Source of the DNA: CBDFGN01 sp965247065
Lineage (GTDB): Bacteria; Bacteroidota; Bacteroidia; Cytophagales; Cyclobacteriaceae
Length of the DNA stretch: 64,000 nt
NCBI GenBank assembly: GCA_965247065.1
Contig: CBDFGN010000006.1
Coordinates: forward strand, 3,038,001-3,102,000
Direction: 5' to 3'
Position 1 is the stretch's first letter. Every line of letters starts with the position of its first letter. Below, one piece after another: positions 17,573-26,691 of the stretch. The position numbers were made by a program, and so were the translations under genes. Under the pieces are notes generated by a model, which was not told where the DNA came from, ran no database searches, and saw only the letters and a program-made list of their open reading frames with translations.

Positions 17573-18622
17573 TTAGAAAGGCCAGGATTTCCAGTAGATC
17601 TTTACTCTCATCCAGATGCCAAAAAGCCCGAGGGGCTCGAATATTACGATCACTATTATGGTCAATCCCATGAAAACCCAGTTCACATTGGGGAGCCCTG
17701 GGACACTCATAATATTTTCCGACAAAGCTTGCAGAACCGGACCCAGGATCGGCAAATTCTGAAGTGATTCACTTTGCAGATTGAGGAATGTCACCACTAT
17801 TGCTCCCAAAATCGAACCGGTAACGGTTCCTAGACCTCCGACTACAACCATTGCCAGTAAATAGATCGAAAGGTATAAATTGTACAATCCAGGATGAATG
17901 AATCCGAGGATAAAGGCCCACAAACCTCCTGCTATCCCAGCAAAGAATGCGCTAATTGCAAAGCTGAGAGTCTTGTATCGAACCAGGTCTACGCCCACAG
18001 TGGAGGCAGCAATATCGCTGTCGCGAATAGCATGAAAAGCCCTGCCAATCCGGCTCTTGATTAGACTCCGCGCGAAAAGGGTCGAAAGAACGGTTAGTCC
18101 CAGTACCATGAAATAGATCTCTTCGCTGGTGTTGAGGACAAAAGATCCTACATGCAATTTGGGTACAACCAGACCCATGTGGCCCCCAAAAGCCTCAAGC
18201 CTACCGATAATTACGGTTACAGAAAGGCCGAAGCCCAGAGTGGCTATTGCCAGGTAAGGCCCTTCCAGCCGTAGAGCGGGTATGCCCAGCAAAAGTCCGA
18301 ACGCAGCGGCTGTGAATCCGGCTATCACCAGGGCGAATGGAAATGGAATACTCATCTTCATCATGAGTAGAACGGTTGTATAGGAACCAATTGCCACAAA
18401 TCCGGCGTGGCCTAAAGAGATTTGGCCAGTATTGCCCACTAAAATATTCAAGCCCAGAACAATGATGATATTTATCAACATCTGGTTGATGATGAACAAA
18501 TGATAACTCTTCACCATCAACGGCAGCATAAGTAGAACTAGGAGCAGAGTTGCGGACCAAAACCTTATGCTGCGATTCTTGAATAGTTTTACGTCTTCGT
18601 AGTAGCTTTTTTTCAGATCCAT
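17573..18622 (-). CDS. livM: Branched-chain amino acid-type ABC permease LivM
   Basis: A 349-residue multi-span membrane protein. The LivM hallmark region LNILVGNTGQISLGHAGFVA is present around residues 59-78, as is ALRLEGPYLAIATLGFG and VVVGGLGTVTGSILGA. It is the first gene of the long minus-strand run; the 122-nt gap to the divergent MaoC-type gene contains a candidate -7 box for this operon. LivFGHMK systems are uncommon in Bacteroidota in my knowledge of the phylum, so the cluster may have been acquired as a block. Confidence 0.9.
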   Translation of the reverse strand: MDLKKSYYEDVKLFKNRSIRFWSATLLLVLLMLPLMVKSYHLFIINQMLINIIIVLGLNILVGNTGQISLGHAGFVAIGSYTTVLLMMKMSIPFPFALVIAGFTAAAFGLLLGIPALRLEGPYLAIATLGFGLSVTVIIGRLEAFGGHMGLVVPKLHVGSFVLNTSEEIYFMVLGLTVLSTLFARSLIKSRIGRAFHAIRDSDIAASTVGVDLVRYKTLSFAISAFFAGIAGGLWAFILGFIHPGLYNLYLSIYLLAMVVVGGLGTVTGSILGAIVVTFLNLQSESLQNLPILGPVLQALSENIMSVPGLPNVNWVFMGLTIIVIVIFEPLGLFGIWMRVKIYWKSWPF

Positions 18623-18744
18623 AAAAGCAAGTCGTCAAAAAACTAAAAAAAAACAATAAACCAAAAATAGGCTTTGTGCAATTTACCTGGTAGTCGATTG
18701 GTTGATTGCTCTTAATATTCTGTCCATCTTGGAAAAAAATCATC
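18623..18744. promoter_or_regulatory. Divergent promoter region between the two catabolic operons
   Basis: The 122-nt gap separates livM (minus) from the MaoC-type gene (plus) and must carry both promoters. On the minus strand TATTTTTG (complement of 18662-18669) fits the Bacteroidota -7 element TAnnTTTG and would give a ~30-nt leader to livM. No convincing -33 TTTG is at the right distance. On the plus strand only a near match (TAGGCTTTG, one base too long) is visible. A shared operator here could co-regulate both operons, but no regulator gene lies in the window. Confidence 0.35.
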
Positions 18745-19200
18745 ATGAAAGTATTTAAGAACTTGAACGAACTCGAGCAGTGGACCGGAAAGGAACTGGG
18801 CCCTACCGAGTGGAAGGTGGTTACTCAGGATATGATAAACGATTTCGCCAAGGCAACTGGAGACCATCAATGGATTCATGTAGATCCTGATCAAGCTCGT
18901 AGCAATTCTCCATTCGGTACCACCATAGCCCACGGCTTCCTGACTCTTTCACTTTTACCCTCATTTATGATGGAGTTGTATCAGGTGGAGACCAGCAAAA
19001 TGGGAATAAACTACGGAGTCAACAAGGTCAGATTCATATCGGCTGTACCTTCCGGTTCCCGGGTAAGGATGAAAGGGACCATCGCCAGGTCGGAACGAGT
19101 AGAAAGAGGCCTTAAATACTATACCGACTGCTACATCGAGTTGGAGAATGTGGATAGACCGGCCTGCTTTGCCCAGACCATTACAATTCTCTACGAGTGA
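18745..19200 (+). CDS. MaoC-like (R)-specific enoyl-CoA hydratase
   Basis: A 151-residue hotdog-fold protein. The hydratase-2 motif is clear: FAKATGDHQWIHVDPDQARSN, giving the Asp/His catalytic dyad, then SPFGTTIAHGFLTLSL. I start at ATG 18745 (MKVFKNLNELEQW) rather than an upstream TTG/ATG because homology begins there. Family members hydrate a trans-2-enoyl-CoA. It is the first gene of the plus-strand operon and its stop codon lies 2 nt before the next start. Confidence 0.88.
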   Translation: MKVFKNLNELEQWTGKELGPTEWKVVTQDMINDFAKATGDHQWIHVDPDQARSNSPFGTTIAHGFLTLSLLPSFMMELYQVETSKMGINYGVNKVRFISAVPSGSRVRMKGTIARSERVERGLKYYTDCYIELENVDRPACFAQTITILYE

Positions 19201-19202
19201 AT

Positions 19203-20183
19203 ATGAAAAGTCTACTGTTTGAAGAGTTTGGCCTCCCTCAGAACGTTTTGCAGCTAAGGGAGACGAAAATTCCGGATCCTAAAGAGGGAGAAGTAAGAGT
19301 CAAGGTTGTCGCTTCTCCGATTAATCCATCCGACATCATGAATATCCGGGGGCTTTATGGCCTCAAACCCGAATTTCCTGCAGTGGCTGGTTTTGAGGGC
19401 TCGGGTGAAATTGACGAATTGGGACCAGGAGTGGATCTTGAGACCGGAAGTCGGGTTGCTTTTAGTGCCTTGGGAGTCTGGCGGGAATATGCTGTGGTCC
19501 AGGCGAAAGCGTGCATGTCTATTCCTGACGACGTACCCCACGAAATTGCCTGCCAAGCTTACATAAATCCATTTACGGCGTATGGAATGCTGGAAACATC
19601 GGGTCTCAAGAGCGGGGATTGGCTAATGCTCACGGCTGGTGGCTCTGCGTTCGCCAAATTTGTTTTGCAACTTGGTCATCCCCTTGGCATTAAGATTATC
19701 TGCGCCGTTCGAAGAGACGATTTGGTCGAACCCTTGAGGGCATTGGGTGCGGCCGCTGTAGTTAATACAGAGAAAGAAGACCTTGTTAAGCGCACTTATG
19801 AAATCACGCATGATCAAGGAGTTAACCGTGTCTTTGAGGCAGTGTCGGGAGAAGTGGGTCAGAAAGCGCTTCGATGCCTCAAGGTTGGTGGAACTATGCT
19901 GGTATTTGGACGTCTTAGCCTGGAGGACATCCCGCTAAACAGCGGAATGATGCTTTTTCGGGGTTTAACAATCAAGGGATTTTGGCTCTCCCAATGGATG
20001 TCGAGCTTAAGCAGAGCGGAGCGGAACCAAGTTGTGGCGAACTTACCGGGAATGCTTGGGACCAACTTGAATCCGGAAGTGGAGGCGGTTTATAAACTGG
20101 ACAAAATAAGGGATGCTATTGAGCATAGCCAACGACCCGGGCGCAACGGAAAGGTAGTACTTGACATAGGGTTGCCAGTCTAG
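19203..20183 (+). CDS. MECR/ETR-like NADPH-dependent reductase (MDR family)
   Basis: A 326-residue medium-chain reductase opening KSLLFEEFGLPQNVLQL, with SPINPSDIMNIRGLYG and FPAVAGFEGSGEI, both characteristic of the trans-2-enoyl reductase (MECR/Etr1) branch. The nucleotide motif is degenerate (LTAGGSAFAKFVLQLG in place of GxGxxG), again as in that branch. No zinc ligands are visible. It probably reduces or oxidises an enoyl thioester intermediate. Ends in a TAG that I judge a genuine stop because the family ends at this point. Confidence 0.8.
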   Translation: MKSLLFEEFGLPQNVLQLRETKIPDPKEGEVRVKVVASPINPSDIMNIRGLYGLKPEFPAVAGFEGSGEIDELGPGVDLETGSRVAFSALGVWREYAVVQAKACMSIPDDVPHEIACQAYINPFTAYGMLETSGLKSGDWLMLTAGGSAFAKFVLQLGHPLGIKIICAVRRDDLVEPLRALGAAAVVNTEKEDLVKRTYEITHDQGVNRVFEAVSGEVGQKALRCLKVGGTMLVFGRLSLEDIPLNSGMMLFRGLTIKGFWLSQWMSSLSRAERNQVVANLPGMLGTNLNPEVEAVYKLDKIRDAIEHSQRPGRNGKVVLDIGLPV

Positions 20184-20226
20184 ACTGCGCCGATGCGATT
20201 AATCCAGTCTTTCTAGAAAAAACATC

Positions 20227-20646
20227 GTGGATAATCCAAGGGTTTTCGAAACATATCGGGGAATGGTAATGGCTCAGGAAATCGATTCCAATGGTCATAT
20301 GAATGTACAATTCTATAGCCGAAAATTTGATGCGGCAACTGCTCAGTTTATGATAATCGTTGGCCATGATCTAAAGCAATTCAGATCAGAAGACCTGGGA
20401 TTCGCTTACGTTGAACTAACCATTAAGTACCTACGGGAGCTTTTTGAAGATCAGGCTGTGCATATCGAGACCGAGGTTCTGGATTGCGCAAACAAAGTAG
20501 TGACGATCCAACATACCATGAGGAACTCAGCGGAAGATAGCGTAGCCGCAATCGCCGAGGTAAAGTGGGTTATATTCGACAAAATTGCCCGCAAGGCGAT
20601 CCCTGTGCCACAAGTTCTCAGGGATGAGATTCTGAAACTAATCTAA
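20227..20646 (+). CDS. 4HBT-type acyl-CoA thioesterase
   Basis: A 139-residue hotdog thioesterase. The 4-hydroxybenzoyl-CoA thioesterase signature is seen in MAQEIDSNGHMNVQFYSRKFD, where the Asp of the D-x-x-GH-x-N motif is catalytic. The GTG at 20227 (VDNPRVFETYRG) is the best start; an ATG twelve codons on would clip the first strand. It would release CoA from a pathway intermediate or recycle a trapped acyl-CoA. Located 43 nt after the reductase and 20 nt before the ligase. Confidence 0.82.
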   Translation: MDNPRVFETYRGMVMAQEIDSNGHMNVQFYSRKFDAATAQFMIIVGHDLKQFRSEDLGFAYVELTIKYLRELFEDQAVHIETEVLDCANKVVTIQHTMRNSAEDSVAAIAEVKWVIFDKIARKAIPVPQVLRDEILKLI

Positions 20647-20666
20647 GATGGTTTAGCTAAACCACT

Positions 20667-22232
20667 ATGCTCAGCCCCGAAACTCCTCCGATCCAGTTTG
20701 AAACGTCACTGCTTTTGCCAAACGTGCTCGAGGCTCTCGCACTGGAGAATCCCAGCAAGCCGGCGTTGGTTGAACACAATAAAGTGGTGAGCTGGCGGGA
20801 AATGACAGGCAATGTTAATCGTATCGCTAATTCTTTAATGCGGCTTGGCATTAGATCAGGAGATCGGGTAGCGATTATGGGACGAAACTCAATTGAGTAC
20901 TCTCAATTGTATTGCGGTATCGTGACCGCAGGAGCCTCCGCCGTTCCGCTTTCAACCATGATCAACGGCCAAACTCTAAGGCTGATGCTGGAGGATTCGC
21001 AAGCGCGGGCCATTTTTATCACGGAGGAGTTTATTGATCTATTAGTTCCTTTTCAGCACGAACTGGACACAATACCCGGGGGCACGGTTAGCATGGGTTG
21101 CCGGCAACCAGGCTGGACCCAATACGAAGATTGGCTAAACAATTCATCTGAAAGATTTCCGGCCTTGGATATTGACCCGGATGCCGAGTTTAACATTATC
21201 TACAGTTCCGGAACCACGGGCGTACCTAAAGGAATCGTTCATACCCACAAAATTCGATACGCCATGATTCGGACTCTTTACGAAGGGGGTAACATGAAGG
21301 TAAACCTGGTAGCAACTCCTTTGTACTCGAATACAACCATCGTGTGTTGGTTACCTACTTTGTACTCAGGCGGTACCAACGTGATCATGCATCGGTTTAA
21401 CGCCGAGGAGGCCCTGGAATTAATTGAGAAACATAAAGTGACCGCAGCGATGTTTGTTCCGGTGCAATATGATCGTATGCTGAGGGTGGAGAATTTTGAT
21501 CGGCATGATCTTTCTTCTATGAAGGCTAAGTTTTGCACTAGTGCTCCCTTAAGGGCACATCTCAAAAAGGATTTGTTGGATCGGTTTCCAGGTTCGATGC
21601 ATGAATTCTACGGGTTGACTGAAGGGGGACCGGTGGCTACATACAATGTCGCCGACCATCCCGATCGCCTGGATTCGGTAGGTCAGGCAGCTGAAGGCTG
21701 CATTCTGAAAGTAATTGGTGAAAACGATGAAGAACTTGAGCCCGATCAAATTGGTGAACTGGTTGGAAGGCATGGCAGCATGAGCAAGGGTTATTTGAAC
21801 CAACAGCAGGCGACCGAAGATATGTTCTGGTACGATCGGGACGGCTTGCTGTACTACAAAAGTGGCGACAACGGCTATATTGATAAATCAGGATTTGTTT
21901 ATCTCCTGGATCGGAAGAAGGACGTAATAATCTCGGGTGGGCTTAACATATTTGCTACCGACCTGGAACTGGCCTTGCTGGACCACCCAGAGGTGTGTGA
22001 GGCAGCTGTGGTTGCAGCACCTGATAAAGTTTGGGGCGAGACTCCATTCGCATTCGTAATCCTGGAGGATTCATCACAGCTAACCGAGTCGGAGTTGGTG
22101 GAATGGGTAAACCAACGACTCAACAAGTTTCAAAGAATTTCCAGGATCGTTTTCCGCTCCGATCTTCCCAAGAGCCCAATTGGGAAAATATTGAAGCGCC
22201 AACTCAGGGAGGAAGCCGGGTCGGCGCTCTAG
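20667..22232 (+). CDS. AMP-dependent acyl-CoA ligase
   Basis: A 521-residue ANL-superfamily ligase: P-loop YSSGTTGVPKGIVHTH at about 178-193, YGLTEGGPVATY, YKSGDNGYIDKSGFVYLLDRKK and the C-terminal catalytic Lys in KSPIGKILKRQL. It is more similar in style to medium-chain or aromatic acid ligases than to the long-chain enzyme at 13338, so the two operons offer ligases of different acid preference. Natural ending REEAGSAL followed by TAG shows that TAG is a normal stop in this genome. Confidence 0.87.
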   Translation: MLSPETPPIQFETSLLLPNVLEALALENPSKPALVEHNKVVSWREMTGNVNRIANSLMRLGIRSGDRVAIMGRNSIEYSQLYCGIVTAGASAVPLSTMINGQTLRLMLEDSQARAIFITEEFIDLLVPFQHELDTIPGGTVSMGCRQPGWTQYEDWLNNSSERFPALDIDPDAEFNIIYSSGTTGVPKGIVHTHKIRYAMIRTLYEGGNMKVNLVATPLYSNTTIVCWLPTLYSGGTNVIMHRFNAEEALELIEKHKVTAAMFVPVQYDRMLRVENFDRHDLSSMKAKFCTSAPLRAHLKKDLLDRFPGSMHEFYGLTEGGPVATYNVADHPDRLDSVGQAAEGCILKVIGENDEELEPDQIGELVGRHGSMSKGYLNQQQATEDMFWYDRDGLLYYKSGDNGYIDKSGFVYLLDRKKDVIISGGLNIFATDLELALLDHPEVCEAAVVAAPDKVWGETPFAFVILEDSSQLTESELVEWVNQRLNKFQRISRIVFRSDLPKSPIGKILKRQLREEAGSAL

Positions 22233-22536
22233 AGGAGGTTTCGTCAGGCAATTCCCTCCCGATGTAATTGTGTGTGATTATTTGATTATGAATCCGATGC
22301 TCAAACGGGTGCTCAGGAACCATAAACATTAAGGAGTAAACTGAACAACAGCCATAATCGGTGGCACAGTACACACTGAACTGACCGTTTTTGAACGGCC
22401 AATATGGCGGTCTCACGGAGATAGAGCCTCGGACTGGCTGGCTGGTCCAGGCAACATCCCGATTCAACCTGGTAATCACCCGCTTCAGCTCGAAATTCGA
22501 AATTTTGGTCCAGTTTTCGATCCTTTGATTGGTACT
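22233..22536. other. Intergenic stretch, nothing recognisable
   Basis: About 300 nt between the acyl-CoA ligase and a small helical protein gene. I see a short hairpin (CCGTTTTTGAACGG near 22384-22398) that could terminate transcription weakly, and no gene-like codon pattern on either strand. Confidence 0.4.
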
Positions 22537-22836
22537 ATGAAAACAATTAACCAACGACTGGCCGAGGTTGAATGGCTTGCTCGCCACTTTTTGGAAGAGG
22601 TTCAAAATCGAAATAATAACCGGCAAGAATTTGGTCACTTTGCCCAGGAATTGTTGCAAAAGGTGAATGAATTAAGGGACGCAGGCTTGGACTCCAATAA
22701 GCTGCAGGAGCACACCCGGGAATTGACCCAAAACTGGAATTGCCGGAGCCACTCGATCCTGGAACATCACCTGGGTCAGGTCATAGAGGAAGCACGGTTT
22801 TTGCAAGATGGTACGGAAGTCCGCAATCTACTTTGA
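22537..22836 (+). CDS. Small helical hypothetical protein
   Basis: A 99-residue protein starting MKTINQRLAEVEWLARHF. It is rich in Glu, Gln, Leu and Arg with heptad-like spacing, so it is probably an all-helical, partly coiled-coil soluble protein; there is no signal peptide or membrane segment. No family recognised. The codon pattern is more gene-like than the alternatives in this region, but nothing in the neighbourhood suggests a role. It might be a small regulator or a structural subunit. Confidence 0.45.
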   Translation: MKTINQRLAEVEWLARHFLEEVQNRNNNRQEFGHFAQELLQKVNELRDAGLDSNKLQEHTRELTQNWNCRSHSILEHHLGQVIEEARFLQDGTEVRNLL

Positions 22837-22886
22837 CCCCCGAAGAGAATGCCGAATCATCAGGCTCCTTCATTCAGTTCCTAATT

Positions 22887-24050
22887 TCAGGACTTGTAAC
22901 AAATTCGGTAGATAACGTTTGCCTGGTCGTCCGAAACCAGTATGGATCCATCTTGCAATTGAAGAATGTCCACCGGCCTGCCCCAAGCCTGATCCGAACT
23001 CTCGTTCAACCATCCATCTGCAAATACCTGGGCTTCGACCGCTCTATCATTCTCTATTTTGACCATCATAATCCGGTATCCGATTTTGCTTGAACGGTCC
23101 CATGAGCCATGCTGCGCCACAAGTATTTGATTTCGGTATTCGGCTGGAAACATATCACCGGTATAGAATCGCATACCCAAAGGGGCTGTATGGGCCCTGA
23201 AATTATATTCCGGAGCAGCAAAGTCGTTGCACGATGTACCTTCTCCGAATTCCGGATCCTGGACTGTCGAACCGTGGCAATGAGGATAACCAAAATTCAT
23301 TCCCATCTGGGGTGCCTTGTTGAGCTCGCACGGGGGGAGTTCATCCCCCATGGAATCCCTCCCATTATCGGTAAACCATAATTCTCCTGTCTCCGGGTGC
23401 CAATCAAAGCCCACGCTGTTACGAACTCCATGGGCGAATACTTCCATTCCGCTTCCGTCTGGATTAATTCGAGTTATGGAGGCAAACACTTCGGGGCCGG
23501 ATTCACAAATATTACATGGTGCGCCGACAGGGACATACAGCATTCCGTCCGGGCCAAAAGCAATATATTTCCAACCGTGGTGTTGCTCGTCAGGATAACC
23601 GTCGAAAACAACCTCGGGCTCAGGTTGACTGGCAAGGGTTTCCTCGATGTTACTATATATCAGGATGCGATCAATTTCAGCAACGTAAAGATCACCCTCC
23701 CGAAAGGCCACCCCGTTAGGCACATTCAAACCGAAATCAACTTCAGTTTTTTGATCAGCCTTGAAATCGCCATCATTGTCTTTAAGGGCCCATACTTTAT
23801 TCTGGGATCGATTGCCGACAAAGATAGTTCCCTCCGGACTTTTGGTCGTCGACCTGGGGCCAATAACCTCGGCGAAAACGGAAATCTCAAAACCTGGTGG
23901 AAGATCAATGGATGAAAGGGGTAAGTTGGTTCCATCGTCCTGACCTGCCGGATCATCCACGATCGATGGATCCCCTTGCTCCCCAGAATCACATCCAGTG
24001 GAAAAAATAAGAATGGCAAAAGTAAAAAGAATGCTATTCGCCGATCTCAT
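22887..24050 (-). CDS. PQQ-dependent sugar/sorbosone dehydrogenase-like lipoprotein
   Basis: A 387-residue propeller protein with a lipoprotein signal (LIFSTGCDSG, Cys near residue 20). Blade motifs include FEISVFAEVIGPRSTTKSPE, NVPNGVAFREGDLYVAEIDR, HHGWKYIAFGPDGMLYVPVG and HGVRNSVGFDWHPETGELWF, the set found in L-sorbosone and soluble aldose dehydrogenases. Predicted to oxidise a sugar or related alcohol outside the cell or in the periplasm using PQQ. The N-terminal hint of a spacer rich in Gly/Asp is usual for Bacteroidota lipoproteins. No PQQ-synthesis gene is in the window. Confidence 0.83.
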   Translation of the reverse strand: MRSANSILFTFAILIFSTGCDSGEQGDPSIVDDPAGQDDGTNLPLSSIDLPPGFEISVFAEVIGPRSTTKSPEGTIFVGNRSQNKVWALKDNDGDFKADQKTEVDFGLNVPNGVAFREGDLYVAEIDRILIYSNIEETLASQPEPEVVFDGYPDEQHHGWKYIAFGPDGMLYVPVGAPCNICESGPEVFASITRINPDGSGMEVFAHGVRNSVGFDWHPETGELWFTDNGRDSMGDELPPCELNKAPQMGMNFGYPHCHGSTVQDPEFGEGTSCNDFAAPEYNFRAHTAPLGMRFYTGDMFPAEYRNQILVAQHGSWDRSSKIGYRIMMVKIENDRAVEAQVFADGWLNESSDQAWGRPVDILQLQDGSILVSDDQANVIYRICYKS

Positions 24051-24273
24051 GAAATATAAAACAAGCGCCCAAAGATTGCAAAGTTGGCAATAAATACTCG
24101 GTTTAGCCCGACACTGCCATTTGCAAAAGGTTTAGAATACGTTACTATTAACGGCCCTCTTCGAAACACGTTGCTGTGTGCCTCTGCCAGTCGGACAAAA
24201 GATCCTTGAAGTTCTTAAGATTTTTCGGGCTCGGTTCGCTCTTTTTGCACACTTTGAGGGTCCTTGATTCAGC

Positions 24274-25341
24274 CTATTTCAGAACAATGGTTTTTCTGAC
24301 CATACCTTCTTTACCTGATCGGACATGAATGAGGTAAATGCCTGGTTCATAGGAAGTAGTACTAATGTAGATTGGATCCTTTGCGGGAGCCTCCGATCTG
24401 GATTTCAACACCTTTCCAGTTACATCAAGTAAGGTAATCTTAATTGTGTGGCCGCGCGGTTGTAGGTGCTCCACATAAAAGCCGGTTTGTGCAGGATTGG
24501 GATAAATGTTGATCTTACTTTCAGAAACCTCGTCATCGATTCCAGTTACAGATTGTTTGGAGGCGATTTTAACCTTGCCTGTGAGTGGCTGGGAACCGGT
24601 TACCTCGAAATAAACAATAATCGGACTATTATCACTGGTTAGAGCCATGGAAGTTTGTTGTCCAAGCGTAATATTCTCTTCGGCCTCAACAACATCTTCT
24701 ATCATCCAATCTAGGTCACTTTTTTGGGCATACCGGATGACAGATTTATCGCCATAGCTTAAATGATAGATGCCATCCCTCAAAACGAGCGATGTAACAT
24801 TTCGGGCTCCCTCGAAGGCTATTTCTATTCCGGATAAAATATCGACGGTCTCAATTTGCCATAAATCGTCAATCAAAGCGGCGAATCTTACCTCGAAAAC
24901 GCCGGTCGTAGTGGGGTCCGCCAAATAGCTGATAGCGGGCCGATCATTCTCATTCAAGACCAGTGAAGCAAATAATCCCGACATTGGGTCTAGGTCTACC
25001 GCAGTGATAATCCAATTACCTTCTTTCCTTGAAGCCAACTTCAGGCTCTGGGATCCAGGAGAGTCAAAGTAGGTAATATGTGGATCCCCTTCCGTGTCCA
25101 CCTGGATGGAAGTGCTGAATTGATACTCAACAGGATCAGATCCAATACTTTCAACAGTCCATTGTGATCCGTCAAAGAAGGCGTATTCAACACCGCCTCC
25201 CTCGAATTGAATGGGATCGATCGAAGAAGTATGTAGCAGGTCATTGGTCTCAAGGAAAATCGAATTATCCCAGCCATCATGGCCAGGATCGTTTATGATC
25301 TGTCCAGACCATAACCCATTGGACTCTCTGAACCAGTGCAC
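24274..25341 (-). CDS. T9SS-secreted beta-sheet protein, C-terminal part
   Basis: A 355-residue reading frame containing repeated four-stranded motifs of the kind seen in secreted propeller or BNR-like proteins (WTVESIGSDPVEYQFSTS, DPHITYFD, RPAISYLAD, PIIVYFE). The last ~75 residues are a type A T9SS sorting domain: INIYPNPAQTGFYVE, ITLLDVTGKVLKS, YEPGIYLIHVRSG and final KTIVLK. The apparent start at GTG 25341 is artificial: the frame continues upstream without a stop to a TAG at 25369-25371 and then into the N-terminal part, so both pieces are one gene of about 465 codons interrupted by an amber. Confidence 0.8.
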   Translation of the reverse strand: MHWFRESNGLWSGQIINDPGHDGWDNSIFLETNDLLHTSSIDPIQFEGGGVEYAFFDGSQWTVESIGSDPVEYQFSTSIQVDTEGDPHITYFDSPGSQSLKLASRKEGNWIITAVDLDPMSGLFASLVLNENDRPAISYLADPTTTGVFEVRFAALIDDLWQIETVDILSGIEIAFEGARNVTSLVLRDGIYHLSYGDKSVIRYAQKSDLDWMIEDVVEAEENITLGQQTSMALTSDNSPIIVYFEVTGSQPLTGKVKIASKQSVTGIDDEVSESKINIYPNPAQTGFYVEHLQPRGHTIKITLLDVTGKVLKSRSEAPAKDPIYISTTSYEPGIYLIHVRSGKEGMVRKTIVLK

Positions 25342-25368
25342 CTGATCCTCTTCGTCGTGATTGTGGAA

Positions 25369-25710
25369 CTAAATGTGCGGAAGATCGTCTAGCCCAACTG
25401 CGATGTCTAAAGGACCATAGAAATACCCTTCGTCCACGAGCTCGATTGTGATTGAATTATCCGGGTTGATTTCAGCATGCTTTACAAACCCAGGTGATGC
25501 TTCGAGCATGTAAGCAATATGGACGTTATCCACGCCGTCTATAGCTACAGCGGGTTTTGCTCCATCATCTATCTCCCTGGTGGACCACCGGAATTGAGCG
25601 TCGCAGTAGGAAGTCCGAAAGAGTTCAAGCATCATAAAGGACAAGACCAGGTATCGGTTTGTCCCGGTGGTCATCCCAGAGATTCTGGTCCCATATTTAC
25701 TCGTTTCCAT
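25369..25710 (-). CDS. T9SS-secreted beta-sheet protein, N-terminal part (ends at in-frame TAG)
   Basis: A 113-residue piece with a signal peptide best started at the internal Met at 25674 (MTTGTNRYLVLSFMMLELF), followed by AQFRWSTREIDDGAKP and repeat units like those in the downstream part (VAIDGVDNVHIAY, VGLDDLPHI). It stops at TAG after LPHI; the next codons in the same frame read FHNHDEEDQVHWFRESNG and run straight into the C-terminal part. A sense codon at this site would restore a complete secreted protein with a T9SS tail. Confidence 0.75.
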   Translation of the reverse strand: METSKYGTRISGMTTGTNRYLVLSFMMLELFRTSYCDAQFRWSTREIDDGAKPAVAIDGVDNVHIAYMLEASPGFVKHAEINPDNSITIELVDEGYFYGPLDIAVGLDDLPHI

Positions 25711-26112
25711 TTTCAGTTTGCGTATGCAAATCGGTCTCGCAGGGACTGGCGTTTTCGGTTTTGTCTATTCATCTTGTGCTACCAAAAGCTCCATTGCAAA
25801 GGTTCGCGTCATGATTGGTTATGATTCCAGGGCCGTACTAAAGTGGTATAGGCGGACTACGAGTACTATAACATTTGAACGCCCAGTTATGGTTTCCTTT
25901 TTGGCTTTTTTTATTCATGGTTCCAAATTTACAGGTTCTGCAGGTACATTACTATTCCCTATAATTAAGCGGTATTTGAGACTCGAACTGGGCATCCCAT
26001 GTAATAACCTTTTGAGATTCGCAGAATATCATAAATATAATTCTCGTAAATTGAATGCCTCTTATATTACTGCCACTCAATCAACCAGCAGTTGTTCTGA
26101 TCGAACCAGGTA
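25711..26112. other. Divergent intergenic region
   Basis: About 400 nt between two divergently oriented secreted-protein genes. It must hold both promoters, yet I see no exact TAnnTTTG box on either strand. A long plus-strand frame overlapping it has poor protein character and is not called. Confidence 0.35.
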
Positions 26113-26670
26113 TTGAAGCCATTAGCGCATCCTCGTATTCATTTTTGTTTAAACTTACTATGGATTGGAATGCTGATCTGCGGAGGCCCAAACACCACAG
26201 CCCAAAACGTCGTGGCCGGTGATTCTCTTAAATTTGCAACGGCTTTAATAGAAATCTTACCTAACATAAACAAGGAGTCCCTAAGGCAAGAATTTGAGAC
26301 CCAATGGAACTCGGAGGGTCTCAGCTTGTCTCAAAAAGAGATCCTGGTAGATCTTTTTTCCACTTTGAAAGACCATCGCCCTCAGCAAAACGACCTGGCA
26401 GCGATGGTGGTGTACGCCCAAAATAATGGAAATATTGACTCAGAGAAAATGACCAGGCTTCTGGAGGTATGCCAGCAATTAACTGAGCAGCATTCATCAC
26501 AGAACATCGGCAGGGTACTGGCTAGATTGAGGATCTTTCTTCTTCACAACGCTCTATATTATTCGAATTTCAACCAACTTATATTCATTGGTGGAAGTTA
26601 CGATTTCGAATTTAGTGAGCCCGAAAAAGAGGAAGCCCCGTCAGGAACCCCAGAGGCAGCAGTCGTTTAG
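26113..26670 (+). CDS. Giant Bacteroidota secreted protein, N-terminal part (ends at in-frame TAG)
   Basis: A 185-residue piece beginning with a signal peptide (CLNLLWIGMLICGGPNTTAQ) and continuing as a helical region (LKFATALIEILPNINKESLR). It terminates at TAG 26668-26670 in an acidic Glu/Pro/Ala linker. The next codons in the same frame (DFEGIHQVPEDSVSESENW) lead without interruption into the 26692 piece, so the two are one gene. The complete protein belongs to a ~1500-residue family of unknown function that I recognise from Cytophagales genomes. Confidence 0.75.
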   Translation: MKPLAHPRIHFCLNLLWIGMLICGGPNTTAQNVVAGDSLKFATALIEILPNINKESLRQEFETQWNSEGLSLSQKEILVDLFSTLKDHRPQQNDLAAMVVYAQNNGNIDSEKMTRLLEVCQQLTEQHSSQNIGRVLARLRIFLLHNALYYSNFNQLIFIGGSYDFEFSEPEKEEAPSGTPEAAVV

Positions 26671-26691
26671 GATTTTGAAGGAATACACCAA

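Noticed and set aside
18706..18744. N-terminal extension of the MaoC-like protein
   Set aside because: Homology begins at the ATG at 18745 and the extension covers the promoter region.
25667..26116. 149-codon plus-strand frame over the divergent intergenic region
   Set aside because: Poor protein-like composition, overlaps the start of the T9SS gene and shows no domain.
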